Shown here: positions 1 through 5,292 of the stretch, piece after piece
Position numbering within the stretch: position 1 is the first letter of the stretch
Layout of the letters: each line of letters opens with the position of its first letter
Assembly: GCA_038224615.1 (NCBI GenBank)
Contig: JBBRFH010000221.1
Span: 1-5,926, forward strand
Direction of reading: 5' to 3'
Source: JBBRFH01 sp038224615
GTDB lineage: Bacteria; Planctomycetota; Phycisphaerae; Tepidisphaerales; Tepidisphaeraceae
DNA length: 5,926 nt
Notes under the pieces: model-generated
What the model saw: the letters and a program-made list of their open reading frames with translations, nothing else
Told to the model about the DNA's origin: nothing
Databases searched by the model: none
Made by a program: the position numbers and the translations under genes

Positions 1-19
1 GACTCAGCGACATCGCGGG

Positions 20-25
20 TACGAT
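20..25 (+). promoter_or_regulatory. Possible -10 box (TACGAT) for the CsrA-like gene
   Basis: TACGAT matches the TATAAT consensus at 4 of 6 positions. It ends 6 bases before the ATG at 32, so transcription would begin at or next to the start codon. No Shine-Dalgarno sequence is visible in the 31 bases available, which fits a leaderless message. Any -35 box would lie at or beyond the window edge, so this stays weak. Confidence 0.25.
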
Positions 26-31
26 CCGGGC

Positions 32-634
32 ATGATCGTGTTGAGCCGGCAAGTTCACGAGTCGATCGTCATCGGCGATCACCTCGTCATCACCATCGAC
101 ACCATCTCTGCGGACCGCGTGACGTTTCGATTCGACGTGGAATCGAAAGCCACGGACCGCCCGTCGGAGTTCGCGATTGCAAGCGGCGGCTCGCTGGCGC
201 TGCCCGAGGGAGTCACGCTTTCCGTACTGGGAATTCGCGGCGACAAGGTGCGCGTGGGCATCCAGGGACCGCAGGACATGACCGTCGGCCGAAAAGAAAG
301 CGAAGCGTCGGCGCAGTCGCAGCGCGCCGGCCTGCACCGCACCACCGTCGTGCTGAAAGTCGACCAGGTGCTGCACATCGGCGAGAAGCTCACCGCGTCG
401 CCGACTGACATCGATCCCACCGGCGTGCGCCTGCTCGTCCGCGGGGAGTTGCTCGGCGGACCCGACGACGGCGTGTGGGTCAACGAAGCAAAAGAGTTGG
501 CACCCAACAGTGTGCTTACGCTGGGGGCTCTGATCTCGCTCTCGCTCGTCGGCGCGGAAGAAGCCAAGGCGATGCTGCACCTCATCGCACCGACGCACAT
601 CAAGGTGGTCGTCGACAGCCCTCGCGAATCGTGA
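32..634 (+). CDS. CsrA-like protein with four apparent CsrA repeats
   Basis: The first 22 residues read like CsrA strands 1-2 (MIVLSRQVHESIVIGD), keeping the RNA-contacting L4 and R6. Residues 60-89 read like the rest of CsrA (VLGIRGDKVRVGIQGPQDM, then VGRKE, with R87 where CsrA has its key R44). Residues 23-59 between these halves can be read as strands 3-4 of one repeat followed by strands 1-2 of a second. Residues 103-200 repeat the arrangement more loosely (VVLKVDQVLHIGEKL; later LHLIAPTHIKVVVD). I therefore see four repeats at about 1-40, 46-92, 103-138 and 147-200. Ordinary CsrA is 60-75 residues, binds GGA-containing mRNA and acts as a strand-swapped homodimer. This chain could fold as one or two covalent dimers. 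Whether it still binds RNA is unknown, since repeats 3 and 4 have lost most signature residues. Its stop overlaps the next gene's start. Confidence 0.8.
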   Translation: MIVLSRQVHESIVIGDHLVITIDTISADRVTFRFDVESKATDRPSEFAIASGGSLALPEGVTLSVLGIRGDKVRVGIQGPQDMTVGRKESEASAQSQRAGLHRTTVVLKVDQVLHIGEKLTASPTDIDPTGVRLLVRGELLGGPDDGVWVNEAKELAPNSVLTLGALISLSLVGAEEAKAMLHLIAPTHIKVVVDSPRES

Positions 635-1548
635 GTATTCCCGCTGTCCCAACTCCGGCTTCGACATCGTTCGCAAAGCGCGTCGCTGCACTGGCGGGCG
701 ACATCAAGCTGTCGCACTCGGTGTTCGCGTTGCCGTGGGCGGTGCTGGCGGTGTTTCTTGCGGCTAAAACAGGACGGCCGCAGGAAGGGCAGATTGTCCT
801 CATCGTGGTTTGCATGGTGCTGGCGCGGACGTGCGCGATGGCATCGAACCGCCTGCTGGATGCCCGACTCGACGCACTGAATCCGCGCACCGCACGCCGG
901 GCGATCCCGTCCGGCAAGCTCTCCTCGAGGTTCGTCGCAGTGGCGGTGATCGCTTGCGCCATCGCGTTCGTGCTCGCAACAAGCGGGTTCGGGATCCTGT
1001 ATCGCAATTGGATTCCGCTGATCGCGTCGGTCCCGGTACTGGCGTTTATCTGCGCGTACCCGCTGTTGAAGCGGTTCACGCGATTGTGTCACTACTACCT
1101 CGGCGCGGCGCTGGCACTGGCGCCGGTCTGCGCCTGGGTGGCGATCGCCGGTTCGCTCGCGCTCGAGCCGTTGCTGATGGCCGGCGCGGTGCTGCTCTGG
1201 ACCGCGGGCTTCGACATCATCTACGCCTGCCAGGACTATGAGTCGGATATCCAGACCGGCGTGGTCTCTGTTCCCAGCACGCTCGGCATCGCCGGGGCGC
1301 TGTGGGTGGCGAGGCTGACGCATGTCGCGTGTGTCGCGATGCTGGTCGCGCTGGGCATCGCCTCCCCACGGCTCGCGACGTTCTACTTCGTCGGCGTCGG
1401 TTTGACGGCGGTCTTAATGACGGTCGAGCACGCGATCGTCCGCCCGAACGACCTCTCACGCGTGAATGTCGCCTTCTTCACCATCAACGGCATCATCGCA
1501 CTGAGCGTCGGCGCGCTCGGCGTCATGGACGTGCTGGCAACCCGCTGA
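631..1548 (+). CDS. mqnP: UbiA-family prenyltransferase, MqnP type
   Basis: This 305-residue, very hydrophobic protein belongs to the UbiA superfamily of intramembrane aromatic prenyltransferases. The two Mg/diphosphate-binding motifs are visible: N73-R-x-x-D77-x-x-x-D81, followed by NPRTARRAIPSG at 84-95, and D195 with Q201-D202-x-x-x-D206, followed by GVVSVP. The NPRTA stretch is typical of the MqnP/'UbiA-like' branch. MqnP is proposed to attach the polyprenyl tail to 1,4-dihydroxy-6-naphthoate in futalosine-pathway menaquinone synthesis, and mqnE lies 2.3 kb downstream. About eight or nine membrane segments are expected. I chose GTG at 631 because it overlaps the upstream TGA (GTGA). That start also gives a short polar N-terminus before the conserved KLSHSVFALPWA segment (26-37). 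A 4-hydroxybenzoate prenyltransferase (UbiA) is the alternative, but the pathway context favours MqnP. Confidence 0.85.
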   Translation: MSIPAVPTPASTSFAKRVAALAGDIKLSHSVFALPWAVLAVFLAAKTGRPQEGQIVLIVVCMVLARTCAMASNRLLDARLDALNPRTARRAIPSGKLSSRFVAVAVIACAIAFVLATSGFGILYRNWIPLIASVPVLAFICAYPLLKRFTRLCHYYLGAALALAPVCAWVAIAGSLALEPLLMAGAVLLWTAGFDIIYACQDYESDIQTGVVSVPSTLGIAGALWVARLTHVACVAMLVALGIASPRLATFYFVGVGLTAVLMTVEHAIVRPNDLSRVNVAFFTINGIIALSVGALGVMDVLATR

Positions 1549-1679
1549 ACTGCGCCGACCCGCGCGGCGGCACGTCCGATATTACACGTTCATCCGACGA
1601 TCCGACGATGTGTCTCAAGCACCCCGCGTCGGCGCGCCGAAGAAGAGGACACCTGGGTCGGAGCAAATAGTCCACGCAT
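1549..1679. other. Intergenic spacer between mqnP and the Cache gene
   Basis: This 131-base non-coding gap holds an 8-base unit ATCCGACG twice in tandem (1592-1607) and a 12-bp perfect palindrome TCGGCGCGCCGA (1629-1640). A TATTAC at 1580-1585 could be a -10 box, but I see no partner -35 box. No T-tract terminator is visible. Confidence 0.4.
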
Positions 1680-2234
1680 ATGAAACACCCCCTGATTTCC
1701 GCTGCCGTCACCGTCGTTGCGATCGCCGGCGTTTTCGCGATGTCACACTCCGCCCGTGCCGCCGACGACTCGGTCGTCGACAAGGTCAAAGCCAGGATTC
1801 CCACCATCATCCAGCTCGCGGCAACCCCCGCGATCGTCAGCGCCTGCAAGGCGCAGAACGCCGCCCCCTCCGCCGAGGTTCAGGCGATGACCCAGGACAA
1901 ATGGAAGGCGCTCCCGGTGCTGGACGGCTTGGTCCGCGCCCTGACCAAGAACGACGCCGCCGCCGCCTTGAAAGCCAAGAAGGACGAGACGGTGGCCGAG
2001 GCGTTCGTCTCCAGCGCCAGCGGCGCCAAGGTCGCGTTCCTCGCCAAGACCACCAGTTGGTCACACAAAGGCAAGCCCAAGCACGAGAAGCCCATGGCCG
2101 GCGCGCAGTGGATCGGCGAGGTCGAAACCGATGAGTCGACAGGCCAGCAGCAGATCCAGGTTGCGGTCCCGGTGCTCGATGACGGGAAGCCGATCGGCTC
2201 GCTCGTTGTAGGACTGAGTATTTCAAAATTGTAA
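1680..2234 (+). CDS. Secreted single-Cache-domain (PDC-like) protein
   Basis: This 184-residue protein has a Sec signal peptide (hydrophobic residues about 5-21, A25-R26-A27 cleavage site) and no other membrane segment, so it should be periplasmic. The rest resembles a Cache/PDC sensor domain. A long helix (about 30-56) precedes a sheet region: AEAFVSSASGAKVAFLAKTT (106-125), QWIGEV (143-148), the DEST turn (151-154), then QIQVAVPVLDDGKPIGSLVV (158-177). That last block, ending in VGLSI, is the usual Cache C-terminal signature. Cache domains bind small ligands such as organic acids or amino acids, and are normally fused to a chemoreceptor or kinase. Here the domain stands alone just upstream of a chemoreceptor that lacks one. 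The start is the only in-frame Met before the signal peptide. The Shine-Dalgarno is weak: GGAG at 1660-1663 lies 16 bases upstream. The ligand cannot be predicted. Confidence 0.75.
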   Translation: MKHPLISAAVTVVAIAGVFAMSHSARAADDSVVDKVKARIPTIIQLAATPAIVSACKAQNAAPSAEVQAMTQDKWKALPVLDGLVRALTKNDAAAALKAKKDETVAEAFVSSASGAKVAFLAKTTSWSHKGKPKHEKPMAGAQWIGEVETDESTGQQQIQVAVPVLDDGKPIGSLVVGLSISKL

Positions 2235-2238
2235 CTCG

Positions 2239-2252
2239 GTACACATTTGTAC
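2239..2252 (+). repeat. Small inverted repeat GTACA-CATT-TGTAC
   Basis: Perfect 5-bp arms (2239-2243 and 2248-2252) with a 4-base loop, starting 5 bases after the Cache stop codon and directly abutting the larger hairpin at 2253. The stem is AT-leaning and weak on its own. Confidence 0.4.
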
Positions 2253-2286
2253 GGGGCGGCTGGCGGATCGATCCGCCAGCCGTCTC
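2253..2286 (+). promoter_or_regulatory. Strong palindrome/hairpin between the Cache and chemoreceptor genes
   Basis: Positions 2258-2281 form a perfect 24-bp palindrome (GGCTGGCGGATC plus its reverse complement). In RNA the pairing extends outward through C2257-G2282, G2256-U2283, G2255-C2284, G2254-U2285 and G2253-C2286. No U-tract follows, so it is not a classic intrinsic terminator. The hairpin ends 27 bases before the chemoreceptor Shine-Dalgarno. It could trim the downstream transcript, protect the upstream message's 3' end, or act as a DNA operator. I cannot choose between these from sequence. Confidence 0.6.
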
Positions 2287-2313
2287 ATTGGCACATTGCG
2301 TCTGCCTCTGACT

Positions 2314-2317
2314 GGAG
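2314..2317 (+). promoter_or_regulatory. Shine-Dalgarno GGAG fixing the chemoreceptor start
   Basis: GGAG sits 7 bases before ATG 2325. This supports that start over the in-frame ATG at 2247, which would add 26 residues and run through the palindrome at 2253-2286. Confidence 0.7.
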
Positions 2318-2324
2318 TTTGGTC

Positions 2325-3734
2325 ATGTCGTTGAAGAATTTGGGCGTTTGCCGACAGGTGCTGCTGCTGAGCGCCGGATGCGTGGCAATGATGCTGGCGA
2401 TCACCGGTGTCTATCACACCGTGCTGGGGCGCGCCGCCGCCGGCGCGCGGGCCTCGGTCGAGGCGACGCTCCACCAGTCCAACGAAGCCGCCGAGATCGC
2501 CGACGTCGTCCGCGACACGCAGTCGATTCTTCAGAGCCTGGTGCGGGAGAAAGACCCGGACAAACTCGAACAGATGCTCGGTGCGTTCGAGAAAAGCAAG
2601 ACAGCCATGAGCGAGCGGTTTGGTACGCTGCTGGCGCGCGAAGCGGACGTCGAAAAGGCGCAAACCGCCTGGACCGCCGGCAGCAAGCAGATCGTCGACC
2701 AGATCCTCATCGGCAACGCCGCCGAGGCGAACCAGTCGTTCATCAACCAGCTTCTGCCGCAGTACGAAAAACTGCTGGCGGCGGTCGATCAGGTCCGGGT
2801 GACGCGCAACGACGTCATCGCCCAACAAACCGCGGCGCAGAGCGATTCGCTGGGGCGCACGCGCACGACGGTGGCGGTGAGCGTGTTCGGTGCCGCAATG
2901 GCGGTGTCGGCGATCAGCTTCGCACTGACGCGACGGATCGCCCGCCCGCTCCGCCAATCAATCCAGCAACTCAGCAGCGCCGCCAGCCAGGTTAACGACG
3001 CCGCGACCCAGGTGTCTTCGGCCGCCAACCAGTCGGCCCGCAATGCCAGTACACAGGCCAGCGACCTCGAACAGACGACCCGCACGCTCGCCGAGGTGGC
3101 ACAGATGACCGGCGCGAACACCGAGGCGGCCCGCAGTGCCGAGTCGCTCGTCGCGGGCACGCGCCAGGACGCCAGCCGTGGCAATGCGACGATGGCAACG
3201 CTCAACCAGACCATCCGCGGCATCGACGAATCGTCGAGCCAGATGGGCAAGATCATCAAGGTCATCGAGGCGATTGCATTCCAGACCAATCTGCTCGCGC
3301 TCAACGCCGCCGTCGAAGCAGCCCGCGCCGGTGAGCACGGCAAGGGATTCGCGGTGGTCGCCGAGGAAGTTCGCAACCTCGCGATGCGCTCTGCCGACGC
3401 GGCACGAAGCACCGGCGCGCTCATCACAGAGTCGGCGCATCGGGCGCGCGAAGGCGTGAGCGTCTGCAACACTGTCGCCGGCGATCTCGGGGTGATCGGC
3501 GAACGCGTCAACGGGATGAACGAGCTTATCGCGACGATTTCCGGTGGCAGCGTGCGGCAGGCCGACAGCGTCAGCAGGGTCCGCACCGCCGTCGAAGATC
3601 TCACCAAGGTGACGGGCCAGAACGCCGCCGTCGCCGAAGAAACCGCTTCAGCCGCCGAAGAGCTGACCAGCATGGCCCACACGCTGCAGACCCGCATCGT
3701 CGCTGATTTGACACTGCTGATGCTGGGAAAGTAG
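2325..3734 (+). CDS. Methyl-accepting chemotaxis protein, HAMP reduced
   Basis: This 469-residue chemoreceptor has two membrane segments, TM1 at about 10-32 and TM2 at about 181-202. They bracket a helical periplasmic region of about 145 residues that resembles a four-helix-bundle sensor, not a Cache domain. After TM2 comes RRIARPLRQSIQQL, the first helix of a HAMP. The second HAMP helix seems absent, and the signalling coiled coil starts almost at once. The hairpin tip that contacts CheA and CheW is well conserved at about 315-353 (IAFQTNLLALNAAVEAARAG, then GKGFAVVAEEVRNLA). AEETASAAEEL near 437-447 is a plausible methylation helix. No CheR-tethering pentapeptide is seen at the C-terminus. 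No other chemotaxis gene is in the window, so it would signal to a CheA/CheW array encoded elsewhere. The adjacent secreted Cache protein is a candidate partner. Confidence 0.92.
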   Translation: MSLKNLGVCRQVLLLSAGCVAMMLAITGVYHTVLGRAAAGARASVEATLHQSNEAAEIADVVRDTQSILQSLVREKDPDKLEQMLGAFEKSKTAMSERFGTLLAREADVEKAQTAWTAGSKQIVDQILIGNAAEANQSFINQLLPQYEKLLAAVDQVRVTRNDVIAQQTAAQSDSLGRTRTTVAVSVFGAAMAVSAISFALTRRIARPLRQSIQQLSSAASQVNDAATQVSSAANQSARNASTQASDLEQTTRTLAEVAQMTGANTEAARSAESLVAGTRQDASRGNATMATLNQTIRGIDESSSQMGKIIKVIEAIAFQTNLLALNAAVEAARAGEHGKGFAVVAEEVRNLAMRSADAARSTGALITESAHRAREGVSVCNTVAGDLGVIGERVNGMNELIATISGGSVRQADSVSRVRTAVEDLTKVTGQNAAVAEETASAAEELTSMAHTLQTRIVADLTLLMLGK

Positions 3735-3782
3735 GCGAAACGCCGCCCGGCCTCGTGCAGCTTTCAAAACCATCGCTCAACA

Positions 3783-3811
3783 TCGAACGCGCCCGTATGC
3801 CGCACTATACT
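3783..3811 (+). promoter_or_regulatory. Promoter of mqnE, predicted leaderless
   Basis: TATACT (3806-3811) matches the -10 consensus at 5 of 6 positions. TCGAAC at 3783-3788 is a poor -35 box with a 17-base spacer. The -10 box ends 8 bases before the ATG at 3820, so transcription should start at or within about two bases of the start codon. No Shine-Dalgarno is seen between them. Confidence 0.5.
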
Positions 3812-3819
3812 CAGGCGCG

Positions 3820-5124
3820 ATGACCGACGATGTACCCCGAGTTGCCGACCCCCTGCTCCTGCCGATTCGCGACAAGACCCTCGCCGGCGAATGGCTCGAC
3901 GAATCCGACGGCCTGGCCCTTGCCACCACGCGCGATATTTACGGCGTCGGCCGGCTCGCCAACCACGTCTGCGAGCAGCAGCACGGCGATGTCGTCTACT
4001 ACAATCGCAATCGCCACATCAACTACACCAACGTCTGCGCGCTCAGTTGCAAGTTCTGCAGCTTCTACCGCAAGCGCGGCGAATCGGGTGCCTACGAGAT
4101 GAGCGTCGACGAGTGCGTCGCCGCCGCCCGGACCGCCGCCGACGCCGGCGCGACCGAGGTCCACATCGTCGGTGGATTGCACCCGTGGCTGAAGTTCGAC
4201 TACTACCTCGACATGCTGCGCGGCATCCGCCTCGAGTGCCCGGCGCTGCATCTCAAGGCCTTCACCGCGATCGAGATCGTCCACCTTTCGCGCGTCGCCC
4301 GCCTCAGCGTGCGCGACGTGCTGATTGCCCTGCGCCAAGCCGGCCTCGGCTCCCTGCCCGGCGGCGGCGCAGAGATCTTCGACGACCGTGTTCACGACGA
4401 AGTCTTCAAAGGCAAGGTGCGCGAGGACAAGTGGTTCGACGTCCATCGCACCGCCCACGAACTCGGCATCCACACCAACGCCACCATGCTCTACGGCCAC
4501 GTCGAAACGCCCGCCGAGCGCGTGCGGCATCTGATCAAGCTGCGCGAGCTGCAGGCGGAATCGCTTGAGAGGCATGGAGGCAACGAGGCAATCAGGCAAA
4601 GAGAGGGCACAACTTCCGATCCCTCATTGCCTCATTCCCTCACTGCCTCAGTGCCTGCCCATTTCAACTGCATCATCCCCCTCTCGTTCATCCCCGACCA
4701 GAGCGAACTGGGCGCGCTTCCGGGTCCCACCGGCCTGACCGACCTGCGCACGCTCGCTGTCGCGCGACTGATGGTGCCGAACATCGCCAACATCAAGGCG
4801 TTCTGGATCATGCAGACGGTACACCTATCCCAGTTGTCGCTGCATTGGGGCGTCAATGACCTCGACGGCACCGTCGTCTGGTACGACATCACCAAGCGCC
4901 AAGGCCACGGCGACACCCACCAGGAGATGCACGTCCGCGACATCGAGCGCATCATCCGCGCCGCCCGCCGCACCCCGACCGAGCGCGACACCCTCTACCG
5001 CCCAATCAACCGCCCTCCCCACCCGGCGCCAGCCCCATCGGAGCCCCAGCAGAGCGTTTGCATTCAATCGCCCGACGACGTATCCTTTCCCACCACTAAT
5101 CGGGCGATTAGTTCAGCTGGCTAG
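3820..5124 (+). CDS. mqnE: Aminofutalosine synthase (radical SAM), with insertion and extended C-terminus
   Basis: MqnE adds the 5'-deoxyadenosyl radical from SAM to 3-[(1-carboxyvinyl)oxy]benzoate to give aminofutalosine, an early step of futalosine-route menaquinone synthesis. The [4Fe-4S]-binding motif is C73-x3-C77-x2-C80 (CALSCKFCSF). Other family landmarks are VHIVGGLHPWLKFDYYLDML (114-133), LPGGGAEIF (179-187), NATMLYGHVETPAER (220-234) and NIANIKAFWIM (321-331). Homologues run straight from LRELQxE into FxxFIPLxF. Here about 33 extra residues (249-281) intervene, encoded by a repeat element. The family normally ends near RDTLYRP (389-395). This protein continues for about 40 Pro/Ser-rich residues and stops inside the downstream tRNA-Val gene. 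The radical-SAM core is intact and the insertion falls at a loop, so activity is probably retained. The related cyclase MqnC is less likely, given the MqnE-like landmarks. Confidence 0.93.
   Translation: MTDDVPRVADPLLLPIRDKTLAGEWLDESDGLALATTRDIYGVGRLANHVCEQQHGDVVYYNRNRHINYTNVCALSCKFCSFYRKRGESGAYEMSVDECVAAARTAADAGATEVHIVGGLHPWLKFDYYLDMLRGIRLECPALHLKAFTAIEIVHLSRVARLSVRDVLIALRQAGLGSLPGGGAEIFDDRVHDEVFKGKVREDKWFDVHRTAHELGIHTNATMLYGHVETPAERVRHLIKLRELQAESLERHGGNEAIRQREGTTSDPSLPHSLTASVPAHFNCIIPLSFIPDQSELGALPGPTGLTDLRTLAVARLMVPNIANIKAFWIMQTVHLSQLSLHWGVNDLDGTVVWYDITKRQGHGDTHQEMHVRDIERIIRAARRTPTERDTLYRPINRPPHPAPAPSEPQQSVCIQSPDDVSFPTTNRAISSAG
4569..4659 (+). repeat. Imperfect inverted repeat of 8-base units inserted in mqnE
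   Basis: Left arm 4569-4607, loop 4608-4620 and right arm 4621-4659 make an imperfect hairpin with 39-base arms. Each arm is a run of octamers. The left arm reads GAGGCATG, GAGGCAAC, GAGGCAAT, CAGGCAAA, then GAGAGGG. The right arm reads CCCTCATT, GCCTCATT, CCCTCACT, GCCTCAGT, then GCCTGCC. The element stays open in the mqnE frame and encodes a hydrophilic segment of about 33 residues. It looks like a mobile or expanding palindromic repeat tolerated in a surface loop. No target-site duplication is evident. Confidence 0.75.
5058..5086 (+). promoter_or_regulatory. Promoter of tRNA-Val, inside the end of mqnE
   Basis: TTGCAT (5058-5063) and TATCCT (5081-5086) are separated by exactly 17 bases. 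Transcription would start near 5093, about 9 bases before the mature tRNA 5' end at 5102. Both boxes lie in the extended C-terminal coding region of mqnE, so one stretch of DNA serves as codons and as promoter. Confidence 0.6.
5066..5109 (+). repeat. 10-bp inverted repeat involving the tRNA acceptor strand
   Basis: AATCGCCCGA (5066-5075) is the exact reverse complement of TCGGGCGATT (5100-5109), which contains the 5' acceptor strand of tRNA-Val. The upstream copy lies in the promoter spacer, so it is transcribed only on mqnE read-through RNA. There it could compete with the tRNA's own 3' acceptor strand (ATCGCCC, 5168-5174). Confidence 0.5.
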
Positions 5125-5175
5125 AACGTTGGTATCACACACCAAAGGTCACAGGTTCGAATCCTGTATCGCCCA
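5102..5175 (+). tRNA. tRNA-Val, anticodon CAC
   Basis: A complete 74-base cloverleaf can be drawn: acceptor GGGCGAT/ATCGCCC, D stem GTTC/GAAC, anticodon stem TTGGT/ACCAA with loop ATCACAC (anticodon CAC at 5136-5138, reading GUG), variable loop AGGTC, T stem ACAGG/CCTGT with loop TTCGAAT, and discriminator A at 5175. CCA is not encoded. Position 32 is A, where a pyrimidine is usual, opposite C38. The first 23 bases overlap the 3' end of mqnE, whose TAG stop spans the D loop and D stem. The gene has its own promoter-like boxes upstream. Confidence 0.95.
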
Positions 5176-5194
5176 TTTTCGTAAGTCAGGCTGA

Positions 5195-5211
5195 AAGCGG
5201 ATGTTCCGCTT
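5195..5211 (+). repeat. Hairpin AAGCGGA-TGT-TCCGCTT downstream of the tRNA
   Basis: A perfect 7-bp stem with a 3-base loop, starting 20 bases past the tRNA 3' end. It may help define the tRNA transcript's 3' end, but no U-tract follows, so terminator function is unproven. Confidence 0.5.
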
Positions 5212-5213
5212 AC

Positions 5214-5227
5214 CCACCTCGTGGTGG
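5214..5227 (+). repeat. Hairpin CCACC-TCGT-GGTGG
   Basis: A perfect 5-bp stem with a 4-base loop, two bases after the previous hairpin. The pair together look like a processing or termination region between the tRNA and the integrase remnant, without a T-run. Confidence 0.4.
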
Positions 5228-5250
5228 CGCGGCCGTGAACCAGAGTCCAG

Positions 5251-5270
5251 TGCGCGTAGTACTACGCGCA
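5251..5270 (+). promoter_or_regulatory. 20-bp perfect palindrome upstream of the integrase remnant
   Basis: TGCGCGTAGT followed by ACTACGCGCA is a perfect 20-bp palindrome with no spacer, ending 22 bases before the integrase ATG. It resembles a dimeric-protein operator or a recombinase site. As RNA it would form a hairpin just before the GGAG (5279-5282) that may serve as the integrase Shine-Dalgarno. Confidence 0.55.
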
Positions 5271-5292
5271 ACCGATTCGGAGCACGCACCCG

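Larger units (their letters stand above)
5176..5292. other. Gap between tRNA-Val and the integrase fragment
   Basis: This 117-base stretch has no convincing gene. It holds the two small hairpins and the 20-bp palindrome listed separately. If the tRNA was an attachment site, the recombination junction would be expected at the tRNA 3' half or at the start of this stretch, but no second copy of the tRNA 3' end is present in the window to confirm it. Confidence 0.5.

Noticed and set aside
475..630. Upstream ATG 475 as the mqnP start
   Set aside because: It would overlap the CsrA-like gene by 160 bases and encode a basic, non-homologous leader. GTG 631 gives the normal family N-terminus.
79..1323. 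Long minus-strand open frame of 414 codons
   Set aside because: It lies opposite the CsrA-like and mqnP genes, is extremely Arg/His-rich and low in hydrophobic residues, as expected for an antisense shadow of GC-rich coding DNA.
2289..2305. TGGCAC followed by TTGC, resembling a sigma-54 promoter
   Set aside because: The two elements are separated by one base in place of about five, and the next GC is also at the wrong spacing.
2247..2324. Upstream ATG extending the chemoreceptor by 26 residues
   Set aside because: The extension would be encoded by the palindrome, lacks a Shine-Dalgarno, and adds a polar stretch before TM1. ATG 2325 has GGAG at a good distance.
2789..3697. Minus-strand open frame of 302 codons
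   Set aside because: It is antisense to the well-conserved chemoreceptor, and its Ala/Ser/Arg-rich composition shows no recognisable domain.
3734..3744. GGCG-AAA-CGCC hairpin at the chemoreceptor stop codon as a terminator
   Set aside because: A 4-bp stem with no following T-run is too weak to call.
3811..4599. Minus-strand open frame of 262 codons
   Set aside because: It is the complement of conserved mqnE codons. Its Val/Asp/Ala-rich content mirrors those codons and no family is recognised.
4569..4659. Octamer repeats considered as a CRISPR-like array
   Set aside because: The units are 8 bases with no spacers and are arranged as a palindrome inside an open reading frame.
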